From Halobacteriales archaeon QH_8_67_36 (GTDB lineage Archaea > Halobacteriota > Halobacteria > Halobacteriales > Haloarculaceae): DNA of 7,300 bases. Where the stretch lies: positions 7,245 to 14,544 of the forward strand of contig PXQZ01000056.1 in NCBI GenBank assembly GCA_003021755.1, read 5' to 3'. The stretch's first letter is position 1. Each line of letters starts with the position of its first letter. Below, one piece after another: positions 1-5,184 of this stretch. The notes beneath the pieces are model-generated. The model saw nothing but the letters and a program-made list of their open reading frames with translations, had not been told where the DNA came from and did no database searches. A program made the translations under genes and the position numbers.

Positions 1-252
1 GACGTCCGCGTCGGCCTCGCCGTCGTCCGTGGCCGCCTCCCGCACGAACGAGAGCGCCCGGCCACCGGTCGTCGCCAACGCCCGTTCCAGCACGTCGCGG
101 ACGTCGTCGGGCGTGGACTCGACCTCGCTCGGGTCAACGACGTACAGCGCGTGGACGGTCGCGTCGAACTTCCCCGCGAGGTCCAGCGCGGCCTCGACGG
201 CCCGCTGTGCGCTGCCGGAGCCGTCCGTCGCGATGACCACCGTGTCGAACAT
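1..252 (-). CDS. Universal stress protein, UspA family (N-terminal part; truncated by window edge)
   Basis: Reading leftwards from the ATG at 252, the frame is open to the window edge and gives 84 residues. It begins MFDTVVIATDGSGSAQRAVE, the classic Usp first beta strand, a conserved Asp in the TDGS turn (D10), then helix 1. A second strand (TVHALYVVD) follows at about residues 32-40. Usp proteins are small cytosolic alpha/beta proteins that dimerise and often bind ATP; the C-terminal Gly-rich ATP motif lies outside the window, so binding cannot be judged. The segment at about residues 40-84 is acidic, as in haloarchaeal proteins. The gene is divergent from the next usp (106 nt apart) and has a GGGCTTTTT box 25 nt before the ATG, so a leaderless transcript is likely. 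Family assignment is firm; the physiological role is unknown. Confidence 0.93.
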   Translation of the reverse strand, partial: MFDTVVIATDGSGSAQRAVEAALDLAGKFDATVHALYVVDPSEVESTPDDVRDVLERALATTGGRALSFVREAATDDGEADADV

Positions 253-277
253 ACCTCTCCTTGGTCGGCCGGCGATG

Positions 278-286
278 AAAAAGCCC
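278..286 (-). promoter_or_regulatory. Putative core promoter box (GGGCTTTTT) of the leftward usp gene
   Basis: On the minus strand this reads GGGCTTTTT, with 25 nt between the last T and the ATG at 252. That is where an archaeal TATA element sits when transcription starts at or next to the start codon. The same 9-mer lies before the other two usp genes. Position and recurrence are seen; promoter function is inferred. Confidence 0.55.
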
Positions 287-323
287 GCCCATCGGACGAT
301 AATGTTCGCTGGGAGCTATGAGG

Positions 324-332
324 GGGCTTTTT
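324..332 (+). promoter_or_regulatory. Putative core promoter box (GGGCTTTTT) of the rightward usp gene
   Basis: GGGCTTTTT with 26 nt between the last T and the ATG at 359. It forms an inverted pair with the box at 278-286, which makes the 253-358 gap a symmetrical divergent promoter region. No Shine-Dalgarno sequence is evident before the ATG, which fits a leaderless mRNA. Confidence 0.55.
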
Positions 333-358
333 GCCCGAGCCGGTCACAGACAGTAGTG

Positions 359-796
359 ATGGATATCGACCTCGTGCTCGTCCCGGTCGACGGTAGCGAC
401 CGGTCCGAACGAGCCGCGGAGTACGCGACCGCCATCGCGGAGCGGTACGACGCCGGCCTCCACCTCCTGTTCGTGCTGGACGAACGGCTCCGGCGGGACA
501 TCGACAGGGGAACCGTCGACGCCGAATCGGTCGCCGAGGACAACCGGGAGTTCACCCGACGGGTTCGGAACCGCTCGCACGAGCTGGGCCACGACGTCAC
601 GCTCGGTACCTCGACGGCGACGGCCTTTTCCCGGAAACGGTTGATGCAAACCCCCGGCAGCGTCGTCCTCGACGTGGCAGAGGACATCGACGCGGGCTTT
701 CTGGTCATCCCGCGGGCCGCAAGCAGCGAGGACGCCGTCGGCCGCGCGGCCCTCTACGCGCTCGAATACGCCAGCCAGCCCGTACTGTCGGTCTAG
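359..796 (+). CDS. Universal stress protein, UspA-like, with eroded ATP-binding motif
   Basis: This is a 145-residue protein of normal Usp length. It opens MDIDLVLVPVDGSDRSERAA, which is Usp strand 1 plus the VDGS turn with D11 retained; strand 2 is LHLLFVLDE. It ends ALEYASQPVLSV, matching the usual last helix and strand (CPVLTV). The canonical G-x2-G-x9-G-S/T loop between strand 4 and the last helix is absent: after FLVIPRA comes an Ala/Ser/Glu stretch with a single Gly. It is therefore probably a Usp that does not bind ATP in the standard way. The frame is open further upstream (to 29), but that part is Ser/Arg-rich and overlaps the divergent usp, so I chose ATG 359, which has a promoter box at the expected distance. 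The stop TAG lies in a CTAG shared with the convergent acetyltransferase gene. Confidence 0.92.
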   Translation: MDIDLVLVPVDGSDRSERAAEYATAIAERYDAGLHLLFVLDERLRRDIDRGTVDAESVAEDNREFTRRVRNRSHELGHDVTLGTSTATAFSRKRLMQTPGSVVLDVAEDIDAGFLVIPRAASSEDAVGRAALYALEYASQPVLSV

Positions 797-1314
797 AGCC
801 GGATACTCATCTCTATCTCGAAACTCTCGGCTTCGGTCGTCTCGAAGCCGACTTTCCGGTACAGCGCGACGGCGGGGTCGTTCCACCGCTCGACGGTCAA
901 CCACACCTTCTCCAGCCCCCGTGACTGTGCCAGCCCCAGCAGCGTCTCGACGAGTTCGGTGCCGATACCGGCTCCCTGGAACGGCTGCAGGACGAAGATG
1001 GCGAGTTCGTGTTCGCCGTGGCGGTCGGGCACCAGCGTGGCGTGGCCGACGACGCCGTCCGCGTGGCCCGCGACGACGTTCAGCGTGTCGTCGCCGAGGA
1101 TGGTGTCGAGCCAGTTCTCGATGGCCGACTCGCGGCTCGGCGGGATACCCTGTGCCCGGTCGGCCGGGTCAAAGGAGAGGTACATCTCGAAGACGCTGTC
1201 GTGGTCGGCGACGTCGGCCGGCAGAATCTCCACCTCGCGGTCCTCGCGGTCGGTGACGGTTCGTGGCGGTCGCGGGAACTCGCCGGCCGGTTCGTCCGGA
1301 TAGTCGCGCGTCAT
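793..1314 (-). CDS. GNAT-family N-acetyltransferase
   Basis: This 173-residue cytosolic protein is expected to transfer an acetyl group from acetyl-CoA to an amine; the substrate is unknown. Residues 1-25 are a Pro/Arg/Asp-rich lead, and the GNAT fold starts at about residue 27 (EVEILPADVADHDSVFEMY). Motif A is clear: LAIFVLQPFQGAGIGTELVE at about 104-122 contains the Q-x-x-G-x-G acetyl-CoA pyrophosphate loop at Q113-G118. Motif B follows, with N145, A148, A150 and LYRKVGF at about 151-157, the usual C-terminal signature. It lies downstream of the third usp gene with a 4-nt ATGA overlap, so the two are almost certainly co-transcribed and translationally coupled. Its stop codon shares the CTAG at 793-796 with the convergent usp. 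The family is firm; rimI-like or Usp-directed activity would be a guess. Confidence 0.93.
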   Translation of the reverse strand: MTRDYPDEPAGEFPRPPRTVTDREDREVEILPADVADHDSVFEMYLSFDPADRAQGIPPSRESAIENWLDTILGDDTLNVVAGHADGVVGHATLVPDRHGEHELAIFVLQPFQGAGIGTELVETLLGLAQSRGLEKVWLTVERWNDPAVALYRKVGFETTEAESFEIEMSIRL

Positions 1315-1682
1315 CGGATGAGGGTTACCGGGGTCTGGGAGTTCAACAGGACGAACTCGACGACGGAACCGAGCTGTATCTTGCCAAGCGTCGAGCGCTC
1401 GCCGCCGCCCAGCACGATGCGGTCGAACCCTTCCGTCTCGGCCAGCGAGATGAGTTCGCTCCCCGGCGAGTCCCCTTCGAGGCGGCGTATCGTCGCGTCG
1501 AAATCGCTCTCTGCGAGCGTCTCCTCGACGCGCCCCTGGATGTCGTCGGCGTCGGCGTTCACCTCCTCGTTACCGAAGATGGCGACGGCCAGGTCGTCAC
1601 CGGTTGCCCGTGCGCGGTCGACGGTCTCCTCCAGCGCGTGGTACGACAGCTCACTCCCCCCAACACCGAGCAGAATGTCCAT
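1311..1682 (-). CDS. Universal stress protein, UspA-like, lacking the conserved first-strand Asp
   Basis: This 123-residue protein has Usp architecture. Strand 1 is MDILLGVGGSELSYHALEE, helix 1 follows, strand 2 is DLAVAIF, then come an acidic helix (about 45-60), a strand (TIRRLEG), the helix SELISLAETEG and the strand DRIVLGG. The Gly loop GGGERSTLGKIQLGS at about 92-106 keeps the last Gly-Ser of G-x2-G-x9-G-S, but Glu replaces the second Gly. The normal VDGS Asp is Gly (VGGS, G8). It is somewhat shorter than the roughly 140-150 residues usual for the family. It is the first gene of a two-gene unit with the GNAT acetyltransferase (ATGA overlap) and has a GGGCTTTTT box 24 nt before the ATG. 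Family membership is firm; ATP binding is doubtful. Confidence 0.92.
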   Translation of the reverse strand: MDILLGVGGSELSYHALEETVDRARATGDDLAVAIFGNEEVNADADDIQGRVEETLAESDFDATIRRLEGDSPGSELISLAETEGFDRIVLGGGERSTLGKIQLGSVVEFVLLNSQTPVTLIR

Positions 1683-1706
1683 GTAACTCCATTCCCGTCA
1701 TCGCTC

Positions 1707-1715
1707 AAAAAGCCC
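1707..1715 (-). promoter_or_regulatory. Putative core promoter box (GGGCTTTTT) of the usp-GNAT operon
   Basis: On the minus strand this reads GGGCTTTTT, 24 nt before the ATG at 1682. It matches the boxes of the other two usp genes exactly, including the three G bases that would lie in the BRE-side flank. Confidence 0.55.
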
Positions 1716-1767
1716 TGTGGCACGCCCTGCTGGCTGTGACACGGCACCTGACCGGAGCCGGGCGATA

Positions 1768-1776
1768 CGCTTTTTC
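1768..1776 (+). promoter_or_regulatory. Putative core promoter box of the DUF5806-like gene
   Basis: The T-run of CGCTTTTTC at 1771-1775 ends 24 nt before the ATG at 1800, so a leaderless transcript is likely. It shares GCTTTTT with the usp boxes but has a different flank. It forms a divergent promoter region with the usp-GNAT operon across the 117-nt gap 1683-1799; I see nothing else in that gap. Confidence 0.45.
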
Positions 1777-1799
1777 GCCGGGGGCACACAGGGACGGTC

Positions 1800-2441
1800 A
1801 TGACACCACCGCCGGAAGACGAGGAGCCGACACGGGTCGTCTCGCCCCACGAGCCCGACGACACGGGCGACGACGAACAGGAGGAGCCAGAGTCGACGGA
1901 GCCGGCCGACGTCCCCGAGGACGTCCGGAAGTACGAGCGTTTCACCAAGATAGAGAGCGGGACCTACGACCGCGCCAACGAGTTCCTGCGCGAGCGGACC
2001 TACGTCACCGCCCGCGAGTGGGCCATCGCCCGCCTCTGTGCCGACTTCCGGACCGAGACGGGCGTCGAGATGACGAAAATCGGCGAGAACCTCCCGGAAC
2101 TCGTCCCGTTCATGACCGACACCTACACCCCCCAGGCGGTCAACCAGGCGCGGGCCTCCTTCGAGGAGAAGGTCCGGAAGGCCGGCGCCACCTTCCTCTA
2201 TGGCGCGATGTCGGATTTCTTCACCGCCGAGGAACTGGACGACGTGATGTACGAGTCGACGGAGGTGGCGAAGTTCCTCCTGGAGGTCGAGGGGGTCGAC
2301 CTCGCCGTCGAGGAGGAGATGGCCGCCGAGGACCGCATCTCGACGGTGATGCGGGAAGTGCGCGAACACTCGGCGGCCCTGCGCCACGACGAGGTGTGTT
2401 GCCCCGAGTGTGGCCACGAGTTCGGTGTCGATGAGAAGTGA
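1800..2441 (+). CDS. Conserved haloarchaeal protein of unknown function (probably DUF5806 family)
   Basis: This 213-residue acidic protein is one I recognise as a conserved halobacterial family, probably DUF5806; the family number is from memory. Residues 1-42 are a Pro/Glu/Asp-rich, probably disordered tail. The core runs from about 43 (EDVRKYERFTKIESGTYDRA) to about 195 and looks all-helical, with a conserved-looking stretch (EWAIARLCADFRTETGVEM) and later Glu-rich helices. No membrane segment or signal peptide is seen. The C terminus carries a CCPECGHEFG zinc-knuckle-like motif (C200, C201, C204, H206), which is only half of a normal four-ligand zinc ribbon. The start ATG 1800 has a promoter box at the leaderless distance. 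A 56-residue ORF overlaps the last 11 nt. The biochemical function is unknown; a regulatory role would be speculation. Confidence 0.88.
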   Translation: MTPPPEDEEPTRVVSPHEPDDTGDDEQEEPESTEPADVPEDVRKYERFTKIESGTYDRANEFLRERTYVTAREWAIARLCADFRTETGVEMTKIGENLPELVPFMTDTYTPQAVNQARASFEEKVRKAGATFLYGAMSDFFTAEELDDVMYESTEVAKFLLEVEGVDLAVEEEMAAEDRISTVMREVREHSAALRHDEVCCPECGHEFGVDEK

Positions 2442-2601
2442 GGACGTCCCGGTTCCGAAATCGGACCTGTTCCTGGCGGCCACCATGCTCGGGACCGGAC
2501 TCGTCAGCGACGGCGCCGAGGCCGTCCGGACGGTGCCCGAGTATCGACTCCGAAAAGACGAGGTGCCCGAAAAGACGGTCGAGACCGAACAGGGCCTCTA
2601 G
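2431..2601 (+). CDS. Small hypothetical protein (56 aa) overlapping the end of the DUF5806-like gene
   Basis: From ATG 2431 the ORF encodes 56 residues beginning MRSEDVPVPKSDLFLAATML. It overlaps the upstream gene by 11 nt in another frame, as expected for a translationally coupled cistron. Past the overlap, most codons end in G or C (for example CTG, TTC, GCC, ACC, CTC, GTC, AGC, GAC), the codon use of the real genes here. The protein has a short apolar stretch (LFLAATMLGTGLV, about 13-25), too short for a confident membrane helix, then a charged tail rich in Lys, Glu and Arg. A GTG at 2410 could extend it by 7 residues. I do not recognise the family. The stop is followed by 106 nt without a gene. 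Confidence 0.6.
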   Translation: MRSEDVPVPKSDLFLAATMLGTGLVSDGAEAVRTVPEYRLRKDEVPEKTVETEQGL

Positions 2602-2707
2602 CAGACCCCAGCACTTTCCCACAGCCCTTGCACCGCCAGACGTCGTACTGTCCGGTCCCGATTTACGTGCTCGGTGGGGTCGTGCATGATTGATACACAC
2701 GGTCGGA
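2602..2707. other. Intergenic gap between the 56-aa ORF and pyrC, both ending into it
   Basis: These 106 nt lie between two convergent stop codons. I see no T-run terminator, hairpin, RNA gene or coding signal. Short frames that cross it have Arg/Pro-rich, non-protein-like translations. Confidence 0.5.
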
Positions 2708-4048
2708 CTATTCGACCAGTTCACCGTCGGCGTCACGGACGTTCTCGCCCGCGTGGTCGTAGAACACGTCCCGGTCCGGGTCGTCTCGCGGTTCCATCCC
2801 GTCACCGTCATCTCGCGGGCCCCGACCGCTCGACCGGTCCGCGGGGCTTCGCTCCGCGCTACTCGACCCGTCCGGGGCGCTCCGTGCCTCGCCGCGCTCG
2901 AACACCGTCGTCCCCCGGACCATCGTCCACTCGGGAAAGACGGCATCGAACCCCTCGAACGGGGTCCAACCGCAGTCGGTGTGGCGCTCGTCGGCCCGGA
3001 TCTCGGTTGTCTCGGTGGTGTCGACCAGCACGAGGTCGGCGTCCCTGCCGGGTTCGATGGCGCCCTTCTGCGGGATGTCGAAGACCGCGGCCGGGTTCGT
3101 GGCGGTCAGGTCCCGGACCCGCTCGTAGCCCAGCGCGGTGTCGGGGTCGGCGGCCTCTGCGAGCAGGAGGGGCAGTGCCGTCTCGACGCCCGGCACCCCG
3201 GAGGGGGCGTCCCAGATGCTCGCGTCCTTCTCCGCTTTCGTGTGTGGCGCGTGATCCGTCGCTATCATGTCGACGGTGCCGTCGGCGACCCGCTCGTACA
3301 GTTCACGCCGTCGCTTCTCGCGGCGCAGCGGCGGGTTCATCCGGCCGTAGGTGCCCAGTTCCCGGAGGTCACGGCGCGAGAGCAGGAGGTGGTGTGGCGT
3401 GACCTCCGTCGTTACTCCCGCGTCGGCGGCGATGTCGATGCCTTCCGGCGTTGAGGCGTGTGCGACGTGGATGCGGGCGCCGACCTGCCCGGCGGCCTCG
3501 CAGGCCCGGCGGACGGCGCGCCGTTCGGCCTCCGCGGTGCGGTAGGCGCTCCAGGCGTCGGCGTCGTCACGGACCGTCGCGTCCTCGTTGAAGTAGTCGG
3601 CGTCCTCGGCGTGGACCGTCACGGTGACGCCGGCGTCGGTCGCTGCCGTCAGGGCCCGCTCGAACAGGTCGCGCCCGATACCCATATCGCCCGTCGAGTC
3701 CGCGAGGAACACCTCGCCGAGCGCGAACAGCCTGCGAGAGACGAGGCTCTCCGGGTCCCAGTCGGCCGTGACGCCGCCGTTGATGCCCCAGTCGACGACC
3801 GAATCGGCCGCGAACTCGGATTTCCGGTCGAAGGCTGTGCCGTCGACGGTCGGCGGGTCGGTGTTGGGCTGGTCGACCACGCAGGTGACGCCGCCGGCGG
3901 CTGCCGCGCGGGAGCCACTCGCCCACGTCTCCTTGTGGGGGTAGCCGGGCTGGCGGAAGTGGACGTGTGCGTCTATCATCCCTGGAAAGAGCCGCTTGCC
4001 CGAGACGTCGACGGTGCGCCCGTCTTTGTCCGAGAGACCCCGGCCCAC
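2708..4048 (-). CDS. pyrC: Dihydroorotase (class I, TIM-barrel amidohydrolase); 5' end anomalous, C-terminal insert
   Basis: Dihydroorotase closes N-carbamoyl-L-aspartate to L-dihydroorotate, step three of pyrimidine synthesis, in the cytosol. Counting from GTG 4048 (446 residues), PGMIDAHVHFRQPGYPHKET at 22-41 holds the HxH zinc pair (H28, H30) and substrate Arg32. Further motifs are CVVDQPNTDPP (56-66), VHAED (H146), IHVAHASTPEG (H197), the substrate-site stretch GRMNPPLR, and the catalytic Asp in ATDHAPHT (D265). PSGVPGVET is the usual flexible-loop region. GTG 4048 is only the first in-frame start: family-like sequence (TIRNATLADGRQRDVRVRGE) continues upstream to about 4120 with no start codon, so the true 5' end is probably frameshifted. 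Near the C terminus a roughly 40-residue Ser/Arg/Asp/Pro insert (388-427) interrupts the usual short tail ending GENVR. The gene stands alone with no pyr neighbours. Function is firm; gene boundaries are not. Confidence 0.93.
   Translation of the reverse strand: MGRGLSDKDGRTVDVSGKRLFPGMIDAHVHFRQPGYPHKETWASGSRAAAAGGVTCVVDQPNTDPPTVDGTAFDRKSEFAADSVVDWGINGGVTADWDPESLVSRRLFALGEVFLADSTGDMGIGRDLFERALTAATDAGVTVTVHAEDADYFNEDATVRDDADAWSAYRTAEAERRAVRRACEAAGQVGARIHVAHASTPEGIDIAADAGVTTEVTPHHLLLSRRDLRELGTYGRMNPPLRREKRRRELYERVADGTVDMIATDHAPHTKAEKDASIWDAPSGVPGVETALPLLLAEAADPDTALGYERVRDLTATNPAAVFDIPQKGAIEPGRDADLVLVDTTETTEIRADERHTDCGWTPFEGFDAVFPEWTMVRGTTVFERGEARSAPDGSSSAERSPADRSSGRGPRDDGDGMEPRDDPDRDVFYDHAGENVRDADGELVE
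2768..2887 (-). repeat. Low-complexity, palindrome-containing in-frame insert in the pyrC C-terminal coding region
   Basis: The stretch encodes about 40 residues of Ser, Arg, Asp, Pro and Gly between the expected strand TTVFERGE and the expected tail FYDHAGENVR. The DNA holds a near-perfect hairpin at 2840-2858 (CGCGGGGCTTCGCTCCGCG, 8 pairs including one G-T around a TTC loop). A weaker one lies at 2875-2891 (GGGGCGCTCCGTGCCTC). The protein repeats PRDD twice. The edges are estimated from where family-like sequence stops and resumes. Confidence 0.5.
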
Positions 4049-4126
4049 CTCGGCGATGGTCTCGCCGCGGACCCGAACGTCCCGCTGTCGGCCGTCGGCG
4101 AGTGTCGCGTTGCGGATAGTTCGGAT
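4049..4126 (-). other. pyrC: In-frame 5' coding extension of pyrC without a start codon
   Basis: Reading the minus strand upstream of GTG 4048 in the pyrC frame gives IRTIRNATLADGRQRDVRVR then GETIAEV, the N-terminal beta-sandwich strand pair expected of dihydroorotases. No ATG, GTG, TTG or CTG occurs in this frame through this stretch or upstream to beyond 4200. The nearest ATG (4134-4136) and GTG (4138-4140) lie in other frames. Removing one base between 4136 and about 4118 would join that ATG to the pyrC frame. The sequence is seen; the frameshift or sequencing error is inferred. Confidence 0.7.
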
Positions 4127-4136
4127 TCCAGCGCAT

Positions 4137-4314
4137 CCACTACCCCTTCGGCGTCCTCGCGCTGTGGTGGAGCGCCCGACGGAGTAATGCGAACAGGCGA
4201 CACGGCGCGCCGCGACGGGACGTGTCGCACGACCGCGGAACCCGCCGCGTCGGTTCTCAGTGCATACGCGGCCATGGTTTCGCCACCGCTAATGAACCCT
4301 CGGACGACAGGCAC
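4137..4314. other. Divergent intergenic region between pyrC and the M23-like gene
   Basis: The region holds no convincing gene. On the minus strand an AT-rich CATTACTCC at 4181-4189 could be a pyrC TATA element, which would place transcription start near 4160. On the plus strand CTAATGAA at 4289-4296 could be the element for the M23-like gene. Neither matches the sharp T-run boxes seen elsewhere in the window, so both are weak calls. Confidence 0.35.
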
Positions 4315-4341
4315 ATGCTCGCCCGTTCCCAACCGTCTGCA

Positions 4342-5184
4342 ATGGCCGTCACCGTCCCGCGGGAAGTCATAGAGCAGTACTATCGCTTCTCGCTGTACAA
4401 CTCCCCCTTCGACGCCCACGACGAGGGGTGTGCCATCGACCTCTATCCCGAGGGGCCGCGAGCGCCCTCGCCGGTCGCGGGCGAAGTGCTGGACACGAGG
4501 ACGGTGCGGGCGCCGCCGAAAGCCTACGCGGCCGAGCACGACCACCTGATTCTGGTCGACACCGGCGACCACGTGGCGCGGCTGCTCCACGTGAAGCCGG
4601 GAGTCGAAGCCGGTGACAGCGTCGCCGTCGGCGACGACCTGGGCGAACTCGTCCGGGCGGGCTTTTTCGCGCCCTGGGTCCCCAACCACGTCCACCTTGG
4701 GTTCCGGGCGCTCGACGCCGACCCCTACCGGGCGGCGGGCTCGCTCCCCGTGGACGCAGGCGTGGATGTCGAACCGCTGGCGTGGGACGGAACCGGCGCC
4801 GTCGTCGAGACCGGCGGGACGTGGGCGCGCTTGGACAGCCCCACGCACCCCGTGCCCGGCGAGCGGTTCGTCGGGCTGGCGGCGGACGTGGCCGGCGAGA
4901 CCGGCGTCCTCGACGGCGGTCTGCCACACTACGAGCGGGGCGGGCTGCTCGGTGGCGACGGCGGCGACGGGACTGCGCGGCTGGCGGGCCAACGCGTCGG
5001 GACCGCCGAGGGGCGCACGGTCGCCTGGGACGACCTGACGGTGCTTGCGAACGGCGACCCGGTCACCGGCGTGGCGCTGTTTTGCTCGCGCGACGACGCG
5101 GGCGTGAAACTCGTCGGCGAGCGCGTCGACCTCGCGGTCGGCGAGCGGGTGACGGTCACCGTCGACCGTCAGTCCTCGCCGTAG
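4342..5184 (+). CDS. M23/LytM peptidase-like (duplicated-hybrid/lipoyl-like fold) protein, probably cytosolic
   Basis: From ATG 4342 the protein has 280 residues. Residues 20-122 follow the M23 layout. An acidic turn DAHDEGCAIDLYPEG (H26, D33) and PSPVAGEVLD match the usual H-x3-D then APxxGxV. DHLILVDTGDHVARLLHVKP matches the YG..V.I.H....YAHL strand (H83). VEAGDSVAVGDDLGELVRAG matches VkxGdxVkkGqxIG, and NHVHLGFR supplies the HxH pair (H116, H118). The first ligand is displaced: H26 is 7 residues before D33 instead of 4, so zinc binding and peptidase activity are uncertain. Residues 145-280 form an unrecognised Gly/Asp-rich beta-like second domain. There is no signal peptide or membrane helix. 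The frame opens further upstream (ATG 4315 adds 9 residues, 4222 adds 40); ATG 4342 starts the plausible protein sequence, with 4315 as the alternative. The gene overlaps the convergent DUF4385 gene by 16 nt. Confidence 0.82.
   Translation: MAVTVPREVIEQYYRFSLYNSPFDAHDEGCAIDLYPEGPRAPSPVAGEVLDTRTVRAPPKAYAAEHDHLILVDTGDHVARLLHVKPGVEAGDSVAVGDDLGELVRAGFFAPWVPNHVHLGFRALDADPYRAAGSLPVDAGVDVEPLAWDGTGAVVETGGTWARLDSPTHPVPGERFVGLAADVAGETGVLDGGLPHYERGGLLGGDGGDGTARLAGQRVGTAEGRTVAWDDLTVLANGDPVTGVALFCSRDDAGVKLVGERVDLAVGERVTVTVDRQSSP

Noticed and set aside
29..358. N-terminal extension of the second usp to the start at 29
   Set aside because: The first 110 residues are Ser/Thr/Arg-rich and overlap the divergent usp. 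Usp homology begins at ATG 359, where the promoter spacing also fits.
253..358. Inverted pair AAAAAGCCC / GGGCTTTTT read as a hairpin or regulator site
   Set aside because: The arms are 37 nt apart, and each sits at promoter distance from its own gene. Two divergent core promoters explain them more simply.
2674..3454. Plus-strand frames of about 240-250 codons opposite pyrC
   Set aside because: They are Arg/Pro/Gly/Val-rich shadows of the dihydroorotase coding strand with no recognisable motifs.
4222..4341. Longer start for the M23-like protein at 4222
   Set aside because: The extra 40 residues have no protein-like character or signal peptide. ATG 4342 or 4315 is more likely.
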